Positions 25,763 to 32,900 of a stretch of 64,000 nucleotides of DNA are shown here, one piece after another. Every line of letters starts with the position of its first letter. Position 1 is the first letter of the stretch. A program made the position numbers and the translations under genes. The stretch is from assembly GCA_002726245.1 (NCBI GenBank), contig PBSM01000033.1:40034-104033 (forward strand), written 5' to 3'. The notes beneath the pieces are model-generated. The model was not told the origin of the DNA, searched no databases, and worked only from the letters and a program-made list of their open reading frames with translations. Source of the DNA: Planctomycetaceae bacterium. GTDB taxonomy: Bacteria > Planctomycetota > Planctomycetia > Pirellulales > Pirellulaceae.

Positions 25763-26768
25763 CTTCCTCCGGCTGCAACTCCTGGCGGCGTAGTTCCTCA
25801 ATCCGGTTCTTCCCGCCATTGAGTTCAAAGTATTCATCAAAGCCCTGGGTGTCGAAGATCAGACGCTGTAAGAAGCTCAGATGAGCTGCGCGTTCCCGTT
25901 CAACGGAAAGCCACTCCCGCAGATGCTCTTCGTCGGAGTAATACTCGTACGGCATATTGCCGGGATAGCTGCCGAACGGAACGTGGCAGACAGCATCGAC
26001 GCAATAGAACGGAATGATTGTGGAGGTTGGATCTCGCCGAATCTCTTCGTTCGATATCAGCTTCTCGCAGCTCACGATCAGACGCTTCGACGCTCGTGCG
26101 AGATAATAGTCCGCGACCGACGTTCCACGAATACGACAGTTGCCGTAACAATCAGCGTCGTGAACGTGTATCACCGCAACATCCGGCCATAGCGCGGGGA
26201 CGACGCTGATGTCTTGCTGCGTGTAGGGGCAGGTAACGCGCCCGGCCGCGCTGCGTGTGAAGGTATCGGTCCCAGCGAAGCCTCGCACCGGTAGAAACGG
26301 CACACCCATCGCCGCCGCTTGCAATCTGAGAGAGAGCGTATAATTCGTCCATTCGCACAGTTCGATCTCACCACTCTCGACGACACGCCGAGCATGCGGA
26401 GACAGGCCGCGTGCTTCCAAACCGACGATGTAAGCAATGTCGACCTGTTTCAATAACTGGCCGCGGCCGGTTTGATTGCCGGCGCAGAGGATTTGGAAAT
26501 CGTGAGTCGCCGTATGTCCGGCAAAGGCTAGGTCTTGTTTCTTTTGGCGGACGATCTCGTGAAACACCGCGGTCGCGATACGATCACCACCGAAACCGCC
26601 CGGTGAAAGATAATCGCCATCGTTTACGAAACGGCTGACCGCCTCTTTGACCGACATCGTCTTGTCAGTCATCTCCTTCGGCTTGCTACGAAACCATGCG
26701 CGCGCCTCGTCACAGTCAGGTTCCCGGAACAGTGGTCCGCTGCTCGCTTTGCTACGCTCGTTACTCAC
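25734..26768 (-). CDS. CoA-transferase subunit A (glutaconate CoA-transferase alpha-like)
   Basis: The 344-residue protein is related to alpha subunits of family I CoA-transferases such as glutaconate or 3-oxoacid CoA-transferase. Typical blocks are MSVKEAVSRFVNDGDYLSPG, GGFGGDRIATAVFHEIVRQ, GNQTGRGQ, VPFLPVRGFAGTD and PALWPDVAVIHVHDADCYGN. The catalytic Glu of these enzymes is in the beta subunit, and no beta-subunit gene is adjacent. The start is uncertain: a GTG at 26768 gives the full length, and an ATG at 26672 has AAGGAG directly against it, which is too close. The last nine residues are encoded by an intergenic-type repeat, so the C-terminus may be an accretion. Confidence 0.75.
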   Translation of the reverse strand: MSNERSKASSGPLFREPDCDEARAWFRSKPKEMTDKTMSVKEAVSRFVNDGDYLSPGGFGGDRIATAVFHEIVRQKKQDLAFAGHTATHDFQILCAGNQTGRGQLLKQVDIAYIVGLEARGLSPHARRVVESGEIELCEWTNYTLSLRLQAAAMGVPFLPVRGFAGTDTFTRSAAGRVTCPYTQQDISVVPALWPDVAVIHVHDADCYGNCRIRGTSVADYYLARASKRLIVSCEKLISNEEIRRDPTSTIIPFYCVDAVCHVPFGSYPGNMPYEYYSDEEHLREWLSVERERAAHLSFLQRLIFDTQGFDEYFELNGGKNRIEELRRQELQPEEENDEIPHDE

Positions 26769-26842
26769 GATCCTCGATCTCCCGGCTCTTGCCTACGGAG
26801 ATAGTGTATCGTGCCAGAGACGCTGTCGGGAGAGCCGCGAGT

Positions 26843-26930
26843 AGGTCACCTTCGCCGACAGTGACTTGGTGCGAGCGACCTGCTGCCTCGTGTCTACCGC
26901 TTTCAAGGTCGTGTTCGGCGAACGTGACCT
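26843..26930. repeat. pair of family A palindromes
   Basis: AGGTCACCTTCGCCGACAGTGACTT-type (26843-26867) and AGGTCGTG...AACGTGACCT (26906-26930) copies lie 38 bases apart. The pairing resembles that at 5837/5951. They fill the gap between two minus-strand genes. Confidence 0.75.
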
Positions 26931-26978
26931 ACTTCAGTCAGCAAATTCTATCGTGGTCAGCAGATTCGAGACGAATGT

Positions 26979-27614
26979 CTAGGAGTGACAGCGGCCCATT
27001 GAATACATCCCGATCATCAAGAACGGTGGCCAGAGAGCGTGTGAGATTTGGAAACATTGAAAGACTTGCCAGCGGATCGCGGGATCTTGATTCTGCACAA
27101 CAAGAAACCAGATGAGCGCCTCGACGATCACCATGACCGGCAATCCGACGCCAACGATTATTACTAACGCGACACGCTTCGCCAGCCGCACAAGTCGGTC
27201 GTAGCCGAGCTCGTATGACACGCGAACCGCATCTCCGCCGAGCGGCTCAAAGTAAAACTCTGCTTCGCTGAAGTAAAGCCCGGCTGGTTGATTACAAACC
27301 AACGGGCCTGTCTTCTTCAGCACGACGCGCTTGGCGGTTCGTTCGACGACTTCGTACAGGGAACCGAACATGCCGATGTTGACTTGCAGCAAGGAGCGGA
27401 CGAGCGCCTTCGATAGTTTCTCTGGATCACCATGGATCGTCCGTTCGCCGGATTGCGTTGTTGAGCTGCCGGGAAGTTCCGCTCCCGGCTTCCACAGATC
27501 CTGCTCCACTGACTCGTGGCCGATACGGCGGGTTTTGATGAGGGAGTAGGCCCAGAAGATAAGCCCGATCCCCATGATTGCTGCGAAGACGAGCGTCGCG
27601 GTGGCCTGATCCAT
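26979..27614 (-). CDS. membrane protein of unknown function
   Basis: The 211-residue protein has an N-terminal membrane helix (ATLVFAAIMGIGLIFWAYSLI), a soluble middle of about 110 residues (SLLQVNIGMFGSLYEVVERTAK, YFSEAEFYFEPLGGDAVRVSYELG) and two further hydrophobic segments (ALVIIVGVGLPVMVIVEALIWFLVV and ALWPPFLMIGMYSMG). I recognise no family. AAGGAAGAAG precedes the ATG, and a repeat element begins 12 bases upstream, between gene and promoter. It is not obviously in an operon with the GH88-like gene, which diverges from it. Confidence 0.7.
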   Translation of the reverse strand: MDQATATLVFAAIMGIGLIFWAYSLIKTRRIGHESVEQDLWKPGAELPGSSTTQSGERTIHGDPEKLSKALVRSLLQVNIGMFGSLYEVVERTAKRVVLKKTGPLVCNQPAGLYFSEAEFYFEPLGGDAVRVSYELGYDRLVRLAKRVALVIIVGVGLPVMVIVEALIWFLVVQNQDPAIRWQVFQCFQISHALWPPFLMIGMYSMGRCHS

Positions 27615-27625
27615 GGGACTTCTTC

Positions 27626-27714
27626 CTTATTCATTAGCGTTCGGTCAGCGTCCATGAGCGGTTCGCGTGAGCCGACGGCAGACCGCTGATCAACGCTGAC
27701 ATGACGCTGATAAG
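27626..27714. repeat. GxxExxY-type repeat pair without a gene
   Basis: A reverse-oriented arm (27626-27662, ending CGTCCATGAGCGGT) and a forward arm (27682-27714, starting ACCGCTGATCAACGCTG) match the 33-bp arms at 23611 and 23710. The order reverse-then-forward is the one that brackets the GxxExxY gene, but here only 19 bases separate the arms. Confidence 0.8.
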
Positions 27715-27849
27715 AGCAGGCGGATATGTAGCACTCCCGAAACATGTCAGTTGGTGGAAGGCCATTCTAACACCTTTCGTTGTTCGTCCCTATGAGTAGA
27801 TTCTTGACGATCGGTGGCGGAGTTGCTTCCACGCGTTATCATTGCTCGA

Positions 27850-29223
27850 ATGGACATCGACATGTCAATCAACGCTGGCTCGTTGCTTCCGGCGGTCAAT
27901 CGCGTAATCGCTCTCGCTGCCGACAAGACCCGAGAATTGGACCGGAACTGGGATTCCTCGCGCGGGACGCCGGTCTTCACCGTCGAGGGGAAGTACACGA
28001 CCCGCGGTTGGACTGAATGGACGCGGGGATTTCAATACGGATGCCTTCTTCTGGTTGGAGACGCGCTCGCTGATCGCGCGTTCATCGAGCTCGGACGTCA
28101 AAAAACCATAGAGCGGATGTTGCCGCATGTAACACACATTGGCGTACATGATCACGGATTCAACAACCTCTCGACGTATGGCAACTTGCTGCGGCTGATG
28201 AATGAGGGGCGGATCGAAGAAGACGTGTGGCAGCGCACAACGTACGAAAACGCGATCGCGGCTTCAGGAGCGGTCCAGGCAGCACGTTGGGCGACGACGA
28301 GTTGCGGCTTGGGATACATCTATTCGTTCAACGGTCCGCATTCGTTGTTCATCGACACGATGCGAACGATTCGTATCCTGGGAGTGGCTCATCAGCTTGG
28401 GCATTCGCTGATGGGCGAGAATGACGTGCAACACAACCTCCTTGGGCGATCGATCCAGCACGGATTGGCGACGTCCAAGTACATTGTCTTCCACGGGGAT
28501 TCGTCTCACAGTTACGACGTGCGCGGGAGGACGGCTCATGAGGGGATGTTCAATCGCAACGACGGCAACTTCAGAGCACGATCGACACAGCAGGGCTATT
28601 CGCCGTTCTCGACGTGGACGCGCGGATTGGCGTGGGCAATGACCGGCTATGCCGAAGAGCTTGAGTTCTTCGAGACGCTTGCGGAAGACGAGTTCGAGCA
28701 GGCGGTCGGGATTTCGAAGCAGGATGTGATTGAAGAGTTTGTTCGCTCTGCGAGAGATACTTGCGATCATTATATCGACGATGTGACCGGCGCCGACGGG
28801 ATCACTTACTGGGACGACGGAGCTCCGAATCTGCATCGACTTGGCGACTGGAAAGCAGCCGCAGCCGATCCGTTCAACGCGCATGAGCCCGTTGATGCGT
28901 CCGCCTCGGCGATCGGGGCCCAGGGTTTGATTCGGCTGGGCAGATACCTCGGTGCTGCCGACGGTCAACGATACTCGTCTGCCGGCTTGTGCGTCGCCCG
29001 AACGCTCTTTGACGAGCCGTATCTTGCCACGGCCGCCGAACACCAAGGGCTCCTGAAGCACAGCATCTATCATTGGCCGAACCATTGGGATCATGTTCCG
29101 GAGGGATCGTCGGTCGCCAACGGCGAGTCTTCCATGTGGGGCGACTACCACTTGCTCGAACTGGCCCTACTAATAAAGCGGTTGGCCCATAGCGGCTCCT
29201 ACCCAACATTCTTCGCGCGATGA
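27850..29223 (+). CDS. GH88-like unsaturated glucuronyl hydrolase family protein
   Basis: The 457-residue protein has an (alpha/alpha)6-barrel signature of glycoside hydrolase family 88: RGWTEWTRGFQYGCLLL near residue 60, THIGVHDHGFNN near 100, a central YSPFSTWTRGLAWAMTGYAE near 260, TYWDDGAP, and the C-terminal SSMWGDYHLLELAL. Family enzymes hydrate and open unsaturated uronic acids at the ends of oligosaccharides made by lyases. No signal peptide is visible, which fits a cytoplasmic enzyme working on imported oligosaccharides. The start at 27850 gives MDIDMSINAG; an earlier alternative start exists 36 bases upstream. No lyase gene is adjacent. Confidence 0.8.
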   Translation: MDIDMSINAGSLLPAVNRVIALAADKTRELDRNWDSSRGTPVFTVEGKYTTRGWTEWTRGFQYGCLLLVGDALADRAFIELGRQKTIERMLPHVTHIGVHDHGFNNLSTYGNLLRLMNEGRIEEDVWQRTTYENAIAASGAVQAARWATTSCGLGYIYSFNGPHSLFIDTMRTIRILGVAHQLGHSLMGENDVQHNLLGRSIQHGLATSKYIVFHGDSSHSYDVRGRTAHEGMFNRNDGNFRARSTQQGYSPFSTWTRGLAWAMTGYAEELEFFETLAEDEFEQAVGISKQDVIEEFVRSARDTCDHYIDDVTGADGITYWDDGAPNLHRLGDWKAAAADPFNAHEPVDASASAIGAQGLIRLGRYLGAADGQRYSSAGLCVARTLFDEPYLATAAEHQGLLKHSIYHWPNHWDHVPEGSSVANGESSMWGDYHLLELALLIKRLAHSGSYPTFFAR

Positions 29224-29352
29224 TGGCAATCTCGACTGAAGAAACAACTGGCCCCACAGTGAGAGTCGCGGTAAGCTAGGCAAACAATCGACACTTTCCG
29301 ACACGTCGTCGGCTAGAAAACTGTTAGGCGACCTAGTTCAATCGAGAAATCC

Positions 29353-29538
29353 ATGTCCACTGCAAAAGACACGATGGCTGACATCATTGCCCGTCAACCG
29401 GATGACAGCAGTTACGACGAAATCCTGCGCGAGTTGGCGTATGCCCGGATGATTAAGCGGGGCCTCGACGATTCTGACGCCGACCGCATCATCTCTGATA
29501 GCGAGATGAAGGGGGAAATCCGATCGTGGCGCAAATAG
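29353..29538 (+). CDS. antitoxin-like protein of a ParE-type module
   Basis: The 61-residue hydrophilic protein (SSYDEILRELAYARMIKRGLDDSDADRI) resembles the short antitoxin or addiction-module component commonly encoded just before a RelE/ParE toxin. Its last 13 bases overlap the GTG start of the toxin gene, the usual arrangement. The toxin gene is broken, while this ORF is intact. Antitoxins of this type bind and neutralise the toxin and repress their own promoter; that is inferred from the family. Confidence 0.65.
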   Translation: MSTAKDTMADIIARQPDDSSYDEILRELAYARMIKRGLDDSDADRIISDSEMKGEIRSWRK

Positions 29539-29755
29539 TATGGACGCTTGAAGCTGCAAACTGATTGGAGGATATCCACGACTACATCGCGGAAGACAAT
29601 CCAATGGCTGCGTTCAGCGTCGTCAATGGAATCTACGATAAGATTCAACTACTACGTGACCACCCTCGCATTGGGCAACGGTACGCGCCAATTCCTGACC
29701 GCGAAGTTCGCGAAATCCTGTACGGCCATTACCGTATCGCTTGCTGCTCGTAGCG
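29526..29755 (+). pseudogene. ParE/RelE-type toxin, broken by stop and frameshift
   Basis: From GTG 29526 the frame reads MAQIVWTLEAAN, then TGA at 29562-29564, then continues in frame with LEDIHDYIAEDNPMAAFSVV, IYDKIQLLRDHPRIGQRYAPI and VREILYGHYRIAC, the core of a ParE-type toxin. Near 29744 a base appears lost from a CC pair: the expected LLV segment follows in the next frame (CTGCTCGTA), while the original frame ends at TAG. ParE toxins poison gyrase and RelE toxins cut mRNA; the family here is ParE-like by length and HPRIG motif. With two lesions it cannot make a full toxin unless both are sequence errors. Confidence 0.65.
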
Positions 29756-29882
29756 CGGGGAATTGGCGAGAATCATAGCGACAGGTTGATGGCTGGATGG
29801 CTCCCTTTGCTCAATCAGGCCCAACCAACCCCTCTGGTCTCGCAGCATTCGTATCTCCGCTCCTCTCCGCTCCGGCCCAGGT

Positions 29883-29888
29883 TATAAT
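29883..29888 (+). promoter_or_regulatory. possible -10 element
   Basis: A perfect TATAAT stands 48 bases before the start of the 1837-residue gene in otherwise GC-rich DNA. No good -35 hexamer is visible at the right distance, so this is only a candidate promoter. Confidence 0.3.
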
Positions 29889-29935
29889 CGCATGGCCACT
29901 CTTAACTCAGCCGGTTGCTACCTGAGAGCCGAACC

Positions 29936-32900
29936 ATGCCCGCTTCGCTTCGCCTGCTGTTGACCGGCCTGACGGTCCTTACGATCGCCGACCGGGCGTT
30001 CGCTGCCGACGAACAAGCCGCCAGCTACTGCGTCGGAACTGCAAAAGTCGATATCACGCCCGACTATCCGATACGCCTGAACGGATTCGGCGGACGACGC
30101 GAGGAATCCGAAGGCGTTTCGCAACGGATCTACGCGCGGGCTCTGGTCATCGTGCCCGCAGGCCAGAGGCCGCTGGTAATCATCACGATTGACAGCCTGG
30201 GTGTGCGTATGAGTATGGTCGATGAGGTGGCGGGCCGCTTGAAGCAAGAATTTGGCATTCCGCGCGCGAACGTTGCGCTGACATTTACACATTCGCATTG
30301 CACTCCCAAAGTGAACGGTGCGTCCGACAACATCTTCAGCCAGCCGATTCCGCCTGCTCATCAAGAACACATCGATCGATACACCACCGAGTTAACAGAC
30401 AAGATCGAGCGAGCAGTCCGCGACGCGATCAAGAATGCTTGGTACGCGACGTTGGAGTGGGGCGTCGGCCAAGTCGGTTTCGCGATGAATCGGCGCACAC
30501 CGGGAGGCCCCGTCGATCATGATCTGCCAGTCTTAGTAATCCGCGACGAGGACCTTGGAGAAATTCAAGCGGTCTATGTGAGCTATGCCTGCCATTGTGT
30601 GACGCTGTCTTTCAATCAGATCAGCGGCGACTGGGCGGGCTATGCGGCCGAGATGATTGAGCGATCCGTTCCGGACGCGACCGCGCTGGTGTCGATCGGG
30701 TGCGGCTCCGATTCGAATCCTTCTTCGGGCGTAACCGGTGACAAGGTCGAGTTGGCAGAGGCACAGGGAGCGGAGATCGCGACCGAAGTCAGTCGTTTGC
30801 TAAAGACGAAGCTGCGCCCCATCACTGGCCAGCCAACTGCGACGCTCAACAGAATCAAGTTGCCTTTGAACGATCCGCCAACGAAAGAGCAACTCGAAGC
30901 GATGGTCAAGACTGGTGGAGCGGCGGGATATAACGCGCAGACTCAACTCGCGAAGCTAGAACGCGGCGAGGAGTTACTCACAGCAATCGACTACCCCGTC
31001 CAAACCTTCTCGTTCGGCGAAGACCTCTCGATCGTGTTCTTGGCCGGGGAAGTCTGCGTTGACTATTCGCTTCGGCTGAAACGCGAACTTAATGCCGAGC
31101 GAATCTGGTTCAACGCTTATAGCAACGATTTCTGTTCGTACATTCCCTCGGAGCGACTCGTGAAAGAGGGCGGTTACGGCGGAGGTGCAGAGATTCCTTA
31201 CTTCGCATTGCCGTCAACGTTGCGGCCGGGCTTGGAGCAGTTGATTGTCGATGAAGTGAAGCGACAGGTGCCTGTTGTGTTCCATGTTCCGGACGGAACG
31301 CAAGGCGTTCCGCCCAAGTCGCCGGAAGCATCGTTGAACTGCTTGCAAACGCATGCCGATCTGCGCGTTGAGCTGGTCGCCGCCGAGCCGCTTGTCGTCG
31401 ATCCCGTCGCGATTGACTTCGGGCCGGACGGGCGTCTGTGGGTTGCGGAGATGAACGACTATGGCCGCGGTGTGTACGAGAAGTTCGAGCAAACCGGTCG
31501 CGTCCGATGGTTGCGGGACAACGATGGCGATGGCCGCTTTGACGAAGCGCATACTTTCGTGGATGGCTTGCGTTTCCCCACGGACGTCAAGGTGCAACCA
31601 GAAGGAATCCTGATCTGCGATGCACCGGACATCCTGTTAGCGGTCGATACCGATAACGATGGCAAAGCAGACTCGGTGGACAAACTGTTCACTGGGTTTG
31701 AAGTTCGCAACGCTCAGGCTCGTGTGAACAGCTTGCGGCTCGGACTAGACAACTGGCTGTACGGCAGTTGCGGACTGTTTGGCGGGAACGTTACAAACCC
31801 TTTCACGAACAAGACGGTCGATGTTTCAGGCCGTGACTTCCGCGTCCATCCGGATGACGGCGTCTTAGAAGCTGCCACAGGACGCAGCCAGCAAGGACGA
31901 TGCCGTAACGACTGGGGTGATTGGTTCGGATGCACCAACGGTACGCTGATCATGCATTACCCGATCGAGGATCGCTACCATCGCCGCAACCCTCTCGTCG
32001 CCTCACCCCGGGCGGTAGGAGTCGCCAACGGACCGGACGCAAGCAAGTTGATCCCTGCTGGCGAGCTAGTTCGGTTCGAGTTATCAGGTTCACCCGGCCG
32101 GCCGACGTCGGCTTGTGGCCTTGGCATTTATCGTGATGTGCTGCTCGGCGACGAGTATTACGGCAACGCCTTCACGTGCGAGCCCGTTCATCAACTCGTC
32201 CACCGTCTGGTGTTGGAACCGAATGGCGTCACCTTCGCTGGGCAGCGTGCTGCCACCGAAACGGATCGCGAGTTCCTGACCTCGACCGACCGCTGGTTTC
32301 GTCCTGTTCAAGTGAGGACCGGGCCTGATGGAGCGATTTGGGTCGTCGATATGTATCGCTACGTCATCGAACATGGCAGATGGATTCCACAAGAGGCGTT
32401 GGCGGAGCTTGACGTCTTTGCTGGTCGCGGCCGAGGCCGCATCTATCGTATCGCGCCCGCCGACGAAAGTCGGAAGCTGAGAGCTTGGCCCAGACTCGAC
32501 AAGATGAACGACGAAGAGTTGGTGCAGCAATTGGATACGCCCAATGGCACGGTACGAGATCTCGCGCAACAGATCTTAGTATCAGAGATACGTGTCAAAG
32601 CCGTTCCGGCGCTCAAGCAACTCGTTACGAAGGCGAGACTGCCTCAAGGACAACTTCATGCGATTTGTACACTGGACGGTTTAGGGCGTCTTTCAACAGA
32701 CGATCTGTTGGCGGTGCTGAAGTCAAGACACCACGAAGTTTTGCGTCATGCGATTCGGCTTTGCGAAGGCGACTTAACCGATGCGACGCTGCTCCAAGCG
32801 GTGATCGATCTAGCAAAGCATCCCGATCTGCGAGTCCGGCGGCAAGTCGCGTATACACTTGGCGAAAGCAACACCTCGGCGGCAGCCAAGACGCTGGCTG

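Noticed and set aside
28264..29151. 295-codon open frame on the minus strand
   Set aside because: Antisense to the GH88-like gene, rich in Arg, with no motif.
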